From Vibrio spartinae (lineage in GTDB: Bacteria; Pseudomonadota; Gammaproteobacteria; Enterobacterales; Vibrionaceae): a stretch of DNA of 64,000 nt. Under the pieces are notes generated by a model. The model worked only from the letters and a program-made list of their open reading frames with translations, ran no database searches and had not been told where the DNA came from. The stretch spans positions 177,001 through 241,000 of the forward strand of contig NZ_AP024907.1 in the NCBI RefSeq assembly GCF_024347135.1. The letters are read 5' to 3'. Shown one piece after another: positions 1 through 8,751 of this stretch. A program made the position numbers and the translations under genes. The stretch's first letter is position 1; each line of letters opens with the position of its first letter.

Positions 1-1428
1 AAACATGGTAAGTTGATCTCTATTAACAAGGTTTATACAGGTTATCATGATGATGGGGTTAATCTTCGTTGGGACTGGAATTCATTATTAAATGATGAAG
101 GTTTTCTTTTTAAAAATTATTCTGAAAAATACTTCCCTGATGCAAAGGATTTGGTTCATTATTTAAATGATTTTAAAGAAAAGTTTGGGATTAATGTCGC
201 TTACCATACCGAAATTGTATCCATTGAAAAAAGTGAATGCTTTTCGTTAAGTGATGCTGATGGTAATGTTTATACATGTGAAAATCTAATTATCGCAACT
301 GGACTGTCAAAAGAAAAAAAACCTTGCTTTCGAGGTAGTGAATATGTGAAGTCTTATACTGAAGCCTCAATTAACCCTGATGATTATAAAAATAAGTCTG
401 TTTTAATTTTAGGGAAAGGTAACTCTGCTTTTGAAACGGCTGATAATTTAATTGAAACAGCGTCTGTTATACATCTATTAAGCCCGGCGCCAGTAAAGAT
501 GGCATGGAAAACACATTATGTTGGGCATTTGAGAGCAGTCAATAACAATATATTGGATACATATCAGTTAAAGTCACAGAACACTATTCTTGATGCTGAA
601 GTGACAAGCATTACTAAAGATAAAGACAAGTATATTGTTGATTTTTCCTATACTCATGCGAATGGACAGAATTGGCAGGTGGTTGTTGACGAAATTATTT
701 CATGTATCGGTTTTTATTTTGATAATAGTATATTTAAAGGTGATGCAGTTCCTCAACTTACTGAAAATAAAAAGTATCCTAATATGACAGAGTATTGGGA
801 GTCATCAAATATTGATGGTATGTTTTTTGCTGGAACAATAATGCATATGCGTGATTATAATAAATCATTCTCTGGATTTATTCATGGATTCAGATACAAC
901 GTGAAAGCATTAGCTGAAATATTAAAAATGAAGCAAGGAAAAAATGCATTTCATCGTGAGAATATGAACTCGTTTGAATCTGCCTATGAAAAAATAATGT
1001 ACCGAATTCATAGTAATTCATCGCTATATCAGCAGCCAGGATTTATCAGTGATGTACTGCTTATTAGTGATAAAGGTGTTGAATACGTTGTCGATATGCC
1101 GGTAGATCTCATTGAAAATACATATCAGAAATCAAACCATATCCGATTAACTTTTGAATATGGGAAGAAAGAGCATCCCGATCCATTTAATGTTATCCGG
1201 ATGCCGGATGATGGCGATAGCAGTACATTTATCCATCCGGTTTTTCGTGTCTATAAGGATGGTGCCATTGTAGATGAATACCATATTCCTGAAGACTTGC
1301 AGAATGAATGGAATAAGGAAATGTATACAACGCCTTTTAAAAATTTCTTGAAAATGGTTTTGCCATTGGAAAGGAAAAATATGTCTCAAGGTAAGAGACA
1401 TGAAACGTTAGGTAACTATTGTTCATAA
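1..1428 (+). CDS. FOXRED2-like FAD/NAD(P)-dependent oxidoreductase, 5' partial
   Basis: The frame is open from the first base, so the true start lies before the window. About 476 residues are visible. A mid-protein Rossmann motif, GKGNSAFETAD (about residue 138), is placed as the NADP site of flavin monooxygenase-like enzymes, and ISCIGF with a later MFFAGTIMH is the C-terminal FAD-domain signature. The visible N-terminal block (INKVYTGYHDDGVNLRWDWN) matches the FOXRED2-like group. The FAD-binding GxGxxG must be upstream. The gene ends 10 nt before a small peptide gene and is probably co-transcribed with it and the NRPS genes. It likely oxidises a building block or the peptide product; the substrate is unknown. 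It is AT-rich compared with the NRPS genes downstream, which suggests a separate origin. Confidence 0.8.
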   Translation, partial: KHGKLISINKVYTGYHDDGVNLRWDWNSLLNDEGFLFKNYSEKYFPDAKDLVHYLNDFKEKFGINVAYHTEIVSIEKSECFSLSDADGNVYTCENLIIATGLSKEKKPCFRGSEYVKSYTEASINPDDYKNKSVLILGKGNSAFETADNLIETASVIHLLSPAPVKMAWKTHYVGHLRAVNNNILDTYQLKSQNTILDAEVTSITKDKDKYIVDFSYTHANGQNWQVVVDEIISCIGFYFDNSIFKGDAVPQLTENKKYPNMTEYWESSNIDGMFFAGTIMHMRDYNKSFSGFIHGFRYNVKALAEILKMKQGKNAFHRENMNSFESAYEKIMYRIHSNSSLYQQPGFISDVLLISDKGVEYVVDMPVDLIENTYQKSNHIRLTFEYGKKEHPDPFNVIRMPDDGDSSTFIHPVFRVYKDGAIVDEYHIPEDLQNEWNKEMYTTPFKNFLKMVLPLERKNMSQGKRHETLGNYCS

Positions 1429-1438
1429 GGAAAATATC

Positions 1439-1519
1439 ATGAAAAAATCAAACGTACAGAAAAAAGCGAAAATTAGCCGTAACAAGAATGGCCAATATTT
1501 GGGCAATCTGATCGGTTAA
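1439..1519 (+). CDS. 26-residue basic peptide (possible precursor, scaffold or leader peptide)
   Basis: This is a short reading frame with a good ribosome binding site (AAGGA at 1427-1431, 7 nt from the ATG). The product starts MKKSNVQKKAK and ends NGQYLGNLIG. It is rich in Lys, Asn and Gly and has no Cys, Ser/Thr cluster, Trp or signal peptide. It sits between a flavin oxidoreductase gene and an M29-like gene, and a 9-10 bp hairpin follows its stop codon. That layout is typical of either a RiPP precursor (hairpin limiting read-through) or a regulatory leader peptide. I recognise no family. Coding status rests on the ribosome binding site, the position and the hairpin, not on homology. Confidence 0.55.
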   Translation: MKKSNVQKKAKISRNKNGQYLGNLIG

Positions 1520-1526
1520 AGCCGTT

Positions 1527-1552
1527 ATGGTCCCCACATTGCTGGGGACCAT
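1527..1552 (+). promoter_or_regulatory. Hairpin between the peptide gene and the M29-like gene
   Basis: ATGGTCCCC and GGGGACCAT form a perfect 9-bp stem around an 8-nt loop, and a further A-T pair can close the loop to 6 nt. No U-run follows, so this is not a standard intrinsic terminator. The stem ends 2 nt before the TGGAGGA ribosome binding site of the gene at 1564. It may stabilise the peptide mRNA 3' end, act as an attenuator, or affect initiation on the next gene. Confidence 0.6.
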
Positions 1553-1563
1553 ATGGAGGATTT

Positions 1564-2646
1564 ATGATTGTAATAAGACCAGAAAAATATAAGCAGTTGG
1601 GTGAGTCTGAAAACTGTGATTTTGTGCTACTGACGAATAGTGAATTCTCCGACAAATTTGAAATATCAACGGAGAATGACTATCTATCGAAAAAAATAAT
1701 AGCTTGCGATACTCCAGAAAGCTTTCATGACATTTTGGATCATCAAAAATTAGCGCGTCAAACCCATTTCCTTGTCATTTCTCCTCATGCTTTATTCTCT
1801 TCTCCACCGGCAGAGAAAATTGCAGAGAAGTGTAAAATTATTTCAATGCCTTGTAACTCAACAGAAATATTTTTAGAAGATATAAATTATTTCTTAGAAA
1901 AAATGGAATTGACAGATCCTGATGCTCAAAAAGCTTGGGCGGATCACTTCTTTGATCATGTCGAAGAATCTGACCACATCCAGTTTGTTGATAAAAAGAA
2001 TGGTTGCGAAGCCGTCTTTCTTCATGACAGTGATGAATATTGCTGGTTTGAACAATTGGGCCGTCTCAGCTGGGGAGAGCAGCAATTTGTGCCGTCTGGT
2101 GAAATCAGCGTATTGCCACTGTTCCATGGAAACTACAATGCGGAAAAACGGTTAAATATACAGGGCGAAATTGCTTTTCGTGGGTATCCCATTGTTAACA
2201 ATGGCTCCGTGTCTTTTTTAAGAGAAGACCAGAATAGAATTTTTGATGCATTAGAATCGCTTTATGAAATACCGATTATTGCGACCGTCGAGAACGGCAT
2301 AATTACTTCATTACGTAGTGATATCGTAAACCATCCCGCGATTGTGATGTTAGAGAAGTTATTTGATATTGACTCGCGCTACAGAATTATTTGGGAGATT
2401 GGCTTTGGGACCAATCAGGATATCTATTTTCAGAAAGGAAACCGTTCACCCAATGAATGTTATGGCGGTAGCAATGGTACTGTCCACTGGGGGCTGGGCT
2501 TAACGCCGTGGACCCAATATCACATCGATATTATTTGTCCGGACACTGTCGTCTATACGTCAGACGAAGTCATAATTGCCGGTGAAATTAAAGAGAAAAA
2601 GTCCCTGAGACGTGTGAAATCAGCAGGCTGTCCATGTATTAGTTAA
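1564..2646 (+). CDS. M29-aminopeptidase-like protein
   Basis: The 360-residue product has a recognisable second half resembling the C-terminal domain of M29 metallo-aminopeptidases (AmpS/AmpT, COG2309). WEIGFGTN, NECYGG, VHWGLG and YHIDI fall in the right order and supply candidate metal ligands Glu278, Glu298, His308, His320 and Asp322. The first 170 residues match nothing I know. Stand-alone M29-like proteins also occur in peptide natural product loci, where a binding or modifying role is possible. The protein ends in an odd GCPCIS tail with a Cys-Pro-Cys. A strong GGAGG lies 4 nt before the ATG, just after a hairpin. It is AT-rich like its left neighbours. It may process or bind the 26-residue peptide or the NRPS product; this is inference. 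Confidence 0.6.
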   Translation: MIVIRPEKYKQLGESENCDFVLLTNSEFSDKFEISTENDYLSKKIIACDTPESFHDILDHQKLARQTHFLVISPHALFSSPPAEKIAEKCKIISMPCNSTEIFLEDINYFLEKMELTDPDAQKAWADHFFDHVEESDHIQFVDKKNGCEAVFLHDSDEYCWFEQLGRLSWGEQQFVPSGEISVLPLFHGNYNAEKRLNIQGEIAFRGYPIVNNGSVSFLREDQNRIFDALESLYEIPIIATVENGIITSLRSDIVNHPAIVMLEKLFDIDSRYRIIWEIGFGTNQDIYFQKGNRSPNECYGGSNGTVHWGLGLTPWTQYHIDIICPDTVVYTSDEVIIAGEIKEKKSLRRVKSAGCPCIS

Positions 2647-2690
2647 TACGCGGAAAAATCGACCTTAAATTGGATTTTGAAGGTGGCACA

Positions 2691-4427
2691 ATGGAATGTA
2701 ATTCACTGTCACAGTTCAGTACTGTGCTTGAAAAGCTCAAAGACAATGCGGAGAGAACACCAGATAAGCTAGCTTTGAATGGTGATTTAGGGTCTGTATC
2801 TTATACCTTACTGGAAGCGCAGTCTGAACAGCTGGCGTCTCAACTGATTAGAGATAAAGGGATCCGAGCGGGGAATATTGTGCCCCTCGTCGCTGGACGA
2901 ACAAATAATAGCTTGATCTGTATGCTGGCGCTGTTAAAGGTACGAGCCGTTGTTTATCCGATTGAGGTAACAAATTTCAACGCGGATACTCAGAAAGCCT
3001 TGATGAATGACTCTGAACTTTCTTTTTCAGACACATTATTTGCATCTGATCTGGGTATAACACTCGAGCAACTCGTTTTGGGAGCAGAGACGAACGATTT
3101 ACCTGAAACGGGTATTGAATCGGGGGGATTTCTTTATTTCACATCCGGCAGTACAGGTAAGAAAAAACCTGTGTTTGTCAGTGCTGAAAACATCAGCCAG
3201 CGTATTGCCAATACAACCAGAGATTTGGGGTTCGACTGTTACCTGAAGACACTCTGGTGCTGCAGTGTTTCATTCGACATCTCTCTTTTCGTGACACTTT
3301 CCACACTATATTGTGGTGGTACTATCATCACTCCACGACACGTATATCTGAATGAAATCTCCGGTTATCTGAATACCATCAAGCAATACAACGTCAACTT
3401 TATTAATCAAGTGCCTTCCTTCATTCAGGCGCTTTGTGAATTTTCTGACTTTGAAGAAAAGGTAAAACTAAAATATCTGTTTCTGGGCGGAGATGTTTTA
3501 ACGAAAGATGTGCTGATGCAAACACTGTCCTGCTTTGATGCTGATGTGGTTGCGAATATCTATGGTCCGACTGAAACAACCATGCTTGCGACTCACTATG
3601 TTATCGATCAGGAAAATTATCACAATCTGAACAGCTTGCCGATTGGCAAACCTTTCAGCGGTACAGTCATTGAAATTCTTGATGAGGACATGCAGCCCAT
3701 GTCATACGGTGAGGTCGGTGAAATTTATATTCGCGGGATCGGTATGTGCCGGTATCTGAATCATGATAACAGCAGCTTTATCACTTGTGACTCTGGGACT
3801 GTGGCTTATCAGTCTGGCGATTTCGGATATATTGATTCCAATGGTGACGTTGTTTTCGAAGGGCGACGGGACGATCAGGTCAAAATATCCGGTGTCAGGT
3901 TAAGTCTTTCGGAAATCGAGAATCATATCTTAAAGGACAATCACCTTGTAGGTCGTGTCCGTATTGCTAAGCTTTCCGGTGATATAAAGGCGGTCTTAAA
4001 TACTGACTTACTCGTATTTTATATTCTTGCTGACTCTGCAAAAGCAAGGCAAGTTCCTGTGTTTACAAATGTCATCCCTCCTTCTGTCAGATATCGGGCC
4101 ATTCGTCTGGATAATTTTACTTACAATGAAAATGGAAAAGTGGCAATTAAAGAAATGATCGCGACTTATGCCCATTTTCTGAGTGAGCAAAAATCAGCTG
4201 TTCCTATATCTCATGATGATCCCCGGGAACAATTGGTTAAAACCATTCTGGGTATCGATCATTTTGACCATTCAAAATCCTTCAGGGAGTTAGGCGGTGC
4301 CAGTTTAGTGGCACTGAAGTTGAGAGCTGAGATGAAGAAGCAATTCGGCATTGAGATCAAGATCAGAGACCTCCTTACATCGAAGCAGTCGTTAAAAGAG
4401 TTGATTGGAGCTGTATCAGATGCATGA
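2691..4427 (+). CDS. NRPS, adenylation-thiolation (A1-T1), likely loading module
   Basis: This is an A-T didomain of about 578 residues. It activates an amino acid as the adenylate and loads it on the carrier. The A3 loop FTSGSTGKKKPV lies near residue 150 (the usual PKG is altered), followed by YGPTETT, YQSGDFGY and NENGKV with the catalytic Lys. The thiolation site is LGGASL near residue 534. By-eye alignment to GrsA gives the pocket D-I-F-N-F-G-I-M-L-K; the first Asp implies an alpha-amino acid, but I cannot name it. I chose ATG 2691 because GAAGGTGG lies just upstream; an ATG at 2670 is the alternative. With no condensation domain it should be the starter module. The next gene overlaps its 3' end by 8 nt. 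Confidence 0.85.
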   Translation: MECNSLSQFSTVLEKLKDNAERTPDKLALNGDLGSVSYTLLEAQSEQLASQLIRDKGIRAGNIVPLVAGRTNNSLICMLALLKVRAVVYPIEVTNFNADTQKALMNDSELSFSDTLFASDLGITLEQLVLGAETNDLPETGIESGGFLYFTSGSTGKKKPVFVSAENISQRIANTTRDLGFDCYLKTLWCCSVSFDISLFVTLSTLYCGGTIITPRHVYLNEISGYLNTIKQYNVNFINQVPSFIQALCEFSDFEEKVKLKYLFLGGDVLTKDVLMQTLSCFDADVVANIYGPTETTMLATHYVIDQENYHNLNSLPIGKPFSGTVIEILDEDMQPMSYGEVGEIYIRGIGMCRYLNHDNSSFITCDSGTVAYQSGDFGYIDSNGDVVFEGRRDDQVKISGVRLSLSEIENHILKDNHLVGRVRIAKLSGDIKAVLNTDLLVFYILADSAKARQVPVFTNVIPPSVRYRAIRLDNFTYNENGKVAIKEMIATYAHFLSEQKSAVPISHDDPREQLVKTILGIDHFDHSKSFRELGGASLVALKLRAEMKKQFGIEIKIRDLLTSKQSLKELIGAVSDA

Positions 4428-7400
4428 CGTTTATGGCTCTTACACACCATGGCAGAAGGCACATCCTCAGCAGGCTGTGCTGTACAACATGTTTCTTGAA
4501 AATGCTGAGAAGTGTGATTTATATAAAATCAGTCAGCTTTATCAGGTACATGATTGTACTGTGGAACGGCTAAGTAAATCTATTCAGAAAGTCATTTCTG
4601 ATTTGCCGATGCTGGGTGCACGATTCAGATGCACAAATGATGTTGTGGAAGTGTGTTTTGCCAATCGGTATACACCTTCGGTTGAGCAGAGACAAGTTAG
4701 TGAAATATTGTCGTCGCATTCGTTTACCCGAGCAGATATAGAACAGGGTGAGCTGGTCAAAGTATCGGTCTGGCCCGGAGAAGACTGCTGTCAGTTTATT
4801 CTGTCCATTCATCACATTGTTTGCGATGCACGCTCTGTTGCGTATATTGAGGCTCAGCTTGAAAAAGAGCTGTCAGGTAAACTAGGGCTGTCCACAGCAT
4901 CGGCGGATCTCGCGCGTTATCAGGCCTACACCAATGAAGTTATTGCCTGGCATGACAGTGAGGAGAAAGTGGTACAGCTCAGTTACTGGCGGGAGCAGCT
5001 AACGAACTATAAATCGGACTTAACCTTGGTCAATCTAGAAAAACAGATCGATCGGGCTGACGATGCCGCTTTTTCTTTTGCGTTTCAACTTGGGGAGCCG
5101 GCAGTGCATCGGTTTAATCATGTGGTTGAATCTGCTGAAGTTACGCCTTTTATTCTGATGCTGGCGCTTACTGAGATTTTTCTTGCCAGACATTTTGATC
5201 AAGAGAAATTTATTCTGAATGTAAGTCTGGACCAGCGTAATTATTGGAACGCGTCCACAGATGTCGGATTATATTCAAGTTATCTGCCCGCATGTTGTTA
5301 TGTGAAACCTGAGCAGCATTTTGATGCTCTTCTTGCTCAGGTCCAGGATGATTTCTATGAAGGACTGAGTAACGGGAAAGTCTCACTTTTCGATCTGATT
5401 ATTGAGTCTGAAGTCGATGTAACACGGGCTTCTGCACTGCTGGAATTTACGGAAAGTGCCGGGGTATACGGCGCTTTGGAATATCTAAGTTCTTTCAATG
5501 AGAAAACTGATTTTCCGTTGGTGATTTCAGCTAACCGAACGGCTTCTTCATTGAATATTAAAGTGGAGGGGCGAGCTGACCATTACCAGAATGAATCAAG
5601 ATTTCATGGAATGTGTCTGGCTTTTCAACAGCTGATTGAGAAATCATTGTTACACCCAGATACCAATGTTGCAATCAGTAAAATAAATAACGACGTTTAT
5701 CAAAAGACGAAAGAGCAGTTGTCATTTCACCGTCAGCCCAGTCATCTCATCCGTGAATTTGAAAAGGTCGTACAAGAATATAACCAGTGTCCGGCAATCC
5801 GGTTTGAGCAGGAAATTTATACGTTTGACTGGCTGAATCAGAAAGCGAATCAGATTGCGAGAACATTAATTAATGCTTTTGAGATTCGGCCACATGCAAC
5901 GATATGTATTCTGGTAGAACGTAGTGCCCTGTTACTGCCGATTATCATCAGTATTCTCAAAACCCGAGCCCAGTATGTACCGCTGTCTCCGTATGATGGA
6001 GAGGCGCGGTTACGTAGACAGCTTGAGCTTATTCAACCGGATCTGGTAATTACTAGCCAGGTATTTGAAGGAATGCTGAATGGCTCCTGCTCTGAAGTCA
6101 TTGTCACGGATCGGGCGTTATTTGAGTCTGATGAAAGTTCTGAGAATCTGGCGCTGGCATATTCTCCAGAGGACATTGCATATACAATTTTTACGTCGGG
6201 CTCAACGGGGATGCCGAAAGGTGTGGTCGTTCCTCATCAGGGCATAACCTATACAGTGCTCTACCGTCAGCATTACTATAGTCTGGATAGCAGTGATGTC
6301 ATTCTTCAGTATCCATCCGTGTTTTATGACTCTGCAGTCAACGACTATTTTTCTACCTTACTGTCTGGCGCGTCGCTGGTGTTGTTTCCTGACAATGACA
6401 GAAATGATGTGGCCGCATTAGCCCGGTTGATCAAAAATCATCAGGTTACCCATTTCATGATGGTCCCTGCAATTTATTTAGCCTTGTTAGAAAGCCACTC
6501 CGGTAGCCTGAAAGGAGTCAGACAGGTTGTTTTATGCGGAGATAATCTCAGCATATCTTTAATTCACCATCATCAGAAGAGTCTGCCGGAAACCGAGGTT
6601 TATAACGAATATGGCCCGGCTGAAACGTCAGTTTGGAGTACTGTTTATCAGTTTGGTCCTGAAGATGATGAGGTGCTGATTGGCAAAGGTATTGCGCATC
6701 ATTTGGTTGATATTATTCATCCAAAGTGGGGGCTTTGTTTTGACAATGAAGTCGGTGAAATTTGTGTTAGTGGTCCGGGGCTTGCGCAAGGATATTTGAG
6801 AAATCCGGTGGTAACGGAAGAGAAATTTGTCACCCATCCGATCCACGGACAAAGAATGTATCGGACTGGTGACCTGGCGTACCGTAATATGGCTGGTGAA
6901 TTGCGCTTTGTCGGACGGGTTGATAATTTCGTGAAAATAGCCGGAGCTGGCGTTGAATTAGAAGAGGTCGAGCGGGTTGTTGGCGAAACACTTGCAGTGA
7001 ATCGTTTTTATCTGGTTCATGTTGAAGGAGACGACAATATTGGAACGTTGCTGTGCCTGTATGAGTCGGGGACGAACACCGAATTATTGAATCGTGGGCG
7101 GTTAAAGACATTTCTCCCTGCCCGAATGGTCCCTACACATTACATTGACATTGCTGAGATTCCGTTGTCGGTAAATGGAAAAGTAGATAGGAAAGCCTTA
7201 AAGCGTATTGCACAGGATTATCTGGACTCGCTGGTTCAAACAGCTGCATTCTCGGCAGCGGATCAGCTTCAGCAAATCTGGCACAAGACGCTGGGCAACG
7301 TGGAAATCTGTGAGACTACCAGTCTTTATGACTTGGGGGCATCGAGTTTGGATTTCATCCAGTTGTCAAAGGATCTGAATGAATCACTGGCTCATCCTAT

Positions 7401-8751
7401 TCCACTGAGAGAATTGATGACGCATTCAACCTTCAAGGAATGGTTATCACTTTATGAAGCGGCAACAAAGAATCGTCAGACTCATTCAACAGCCTGTGAT
7501 GTCTGGAGCGCTTCCGCTTCGGCTTGTCGTTATCTGGTAACGAGCTTACTCCAGCAGGACAAATCAATCTTCAATATTCTGGATTACTGGAAGCTTGATA
7601 GCGAATGTCCGGTAGCTTGTCTGAGTTTGGCTTGTCAAGCGGTTATCCGTCAGCATGACATTCTGTCTTCTGCATTTCTGTTTGAAAAAGGAAGGATCAC
7701 AAGTAAGCCTGTCACCGTTGATATCGACCAGATTTATCAGGAACTAGAGATTCAGGAAGGTTCGCTGGAAGACGCGCTCAACCGAATATTCAAGAGCAGC
7801 TTATCTCTGTCAACCCAACTCTTTCAGTTTTATTTATTGCACTACGGTACAGAACGATATTTCGTTATGTTAATTCATCATGCCATTGCGGATGTTTTCA
7901 GCATTGACAGAATCATCGCGGATATCGAAAGGCATGTTTTTGCTGCCAGCGCAGTGGAACACCGTGATTTAGCGGCACACGGTGAACATCATGCAATCGA
8001 TGCAACGTATCTCCGTGAGGCCGAGCAGTACTGGGAGCAGAATCCTGCAGGGGAGGAATCTTACCTGCTGAACTTGCCTGTAGACTTTCCCAGAGAACAA
8101 AAAAGTGGGGCGGGCAGTGTTTGTCATCATGTCCTGACCGGCTTAAGACGTGTAGTCGCTTCTGCTTCCTTGCGTTACCGAACCACCGAATTTAACGTGC
8201 TGTCATCGGCTCTGGCTTTGATGTTAAGTGACATAACCCAGTCTTCACGGGTGTCGTTTGGCTTTCCATATAACATCCGCCGCTTGCTCAATAGCGAGGA
8301 AGTCGGCTGCTTTTTAAATCCGATCCCAGTCGCAATGGATATCGAGGTGCATACAACAACCGATCAGGTCATTCACGCTGTATCTGAGACCATTGCCGAC
8401 AGCATGGCCTATGGCGCGTATCCGTTCGAACGGATTATCTCGGGCAAAGGTATCAAGTGGTCTAAAGGGCGTTTTCCGCTGTTTGATGTCGGCCTGACGC
8501 TAGAGTCGTTGGATCGACCAGAAATACCGAGCTCAAAATATTTTATCAAACAATCATTTACTCCTGATCGCGTGTTTTCTCAAAATGACTTTTGGTTCTA
8601 TATCAATTTTGAACAGGACGATATCGTGCTGGATGTTTTGTTTGATTCTTCACTGTATCGCGAGGAAAGCATTGCACATTTCATTGCAGTGTTTTCCCGA
8701 AAGCTTTATGAAATTGTCAGCCCTAATCAGGTCGCGGTGTCGTTATTATGA
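4420..8751 (+). CDS. NRPS, condensation-adenylation-thiolation-condensation (C2-A2-T2-C3)
   Basis: The product is about 1443 residues. The first condensation domain has HHIVCD near residue 130. The adenylation domain has TSGSTGMPKG near 590, YGPAETS, YRTGDLAY and SVNGKVDR. The thiolation motif LGASSL is near 973. A second condensation domain with HHAIAD lies near 1152. Both condensation sites keep HHxxxD but lack the usual following Gly. The by-eye pocket is D-S-N-M-V-C-E-V-W-K. The trailing C domain would accept the amino acid loaded by the next protein, so module boundaries are split between polypeptides. The start overlaps the previous gene; ATG 4420 is preferred to the upstream TTG at 4405. 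The stop overlaps the next start as ATGA. Confidence 0.88.
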   Translation: MHDVYGSYTPWQKAHPQQAVLYNMFLENAEKCDLYKISQLYQVHDCTVERLSKSIQKVISDLPMLGARFRCTNDVVEVCFANRYTPSVEQRQVSEILSSHSFTRADIEQGELVKVSVWPGEDCCQFILSIHHIVCDARSVAYIEAQLEKELSGKLGLSTASADLARYQAYTNEVIAWHDSEEKVVQLSYWREQLTNYKSDLTLVNLEKQIDRADDAAFSFAFQLGEPAVHRFNHVVESAEVTPFILMLALTEIFLARHFDQEKFILNVSLDQRNYWNASTDVGLYSSYLPACCYVKPEQHFDALLAQVQDDFYEGLSNGKVSLFDLIIESEVDVTRASALLEFTESAGVYGALEYLSSFNEKTDFPLVISANRTASSLNIKVEGRADHYQNESRFHGMCLAFQQLIEKSLLHPDTNVAISKINNDVYQKTKEQLSFHRQPSHLIREFEKVVQEYNQCPAIRFEQEIYTFDWLNQKANQIARTLINAFEIRPHATICILVERSALLLPIIISILKTRAQYVPLSPYDGEARLRRQLELIQPDLVITSQVFEGMLNGSCSEVIVTDRALFESDESSENLALAYSPEDIAYTIFTSGSTGMPKGVVVPHQGITYTVLYRQHYYSLDSSDVILQYPSVFYDSAVNDYFSTLLSGASLVLFPDNDRNDVAALARLIKNHQVTHFMMVPAIYLALLESHSGSLKGVRQVVLCGDNLSISLIHHHQKSLPETEVYNEYGPAETSVWSTVYQFGPEDDEVLIGKGIAHHLVDIIHPKWGLCFDNEVGEICVSGPGLAQGYLRNPVVTEEKFVTHPIHGQRMYRTGDLAYRNMAGELRFVGRVDNFVKIAGAGVELEEVERVVGETLAVNRFYLVHVEGDDNIGTLLCLYESGTNTELLNRGRLKTFLPARMVPTHYIDIAEIPLSVNGKVDRKALKRIAQDYLDSLVQTAAFSAADQLQQIWHKTLGNVEICETTSLYDLGASSLDFIQLSKDLNESLAHPIPLRELMTHSTFKEWLSLYEAATKNRQTHSTACDVWSASASACRYLVTSLLQQDKSIFNILDYWKLDSECPVACLSLACQAVIRQHDILSSAFLFEKGRITSKPVTVDIDQIYQELEIQEGSLEDALNRIFKSSLSLSTQLFQFYLLHYGTERYFVMLIHHAIADVFSIDRIIADIERHVFAASAVEHRDLAAHGEHHAIDATYLREAEQYWEQNPAGEESYLLNLPVDFPREQKSGAGSVCHHVLTGLRRVVASASLRYRTTEFNVLSSALALMLSDITQSSRVSFGFPYNIRRLLNSEEVGCFLNPIPVAMDIEVHTTTDQVIHAVSETIADSMAYGAYPFERIISGKGIKWSKGRFPLFDVGLTLESLDRPEIPSSKYFIKQSFTPDRVFSQNDFWFYINFEQDDIVLDVLFDSSLYREESIAHFIAVFSRKLYEIVSPNQVAVSLL

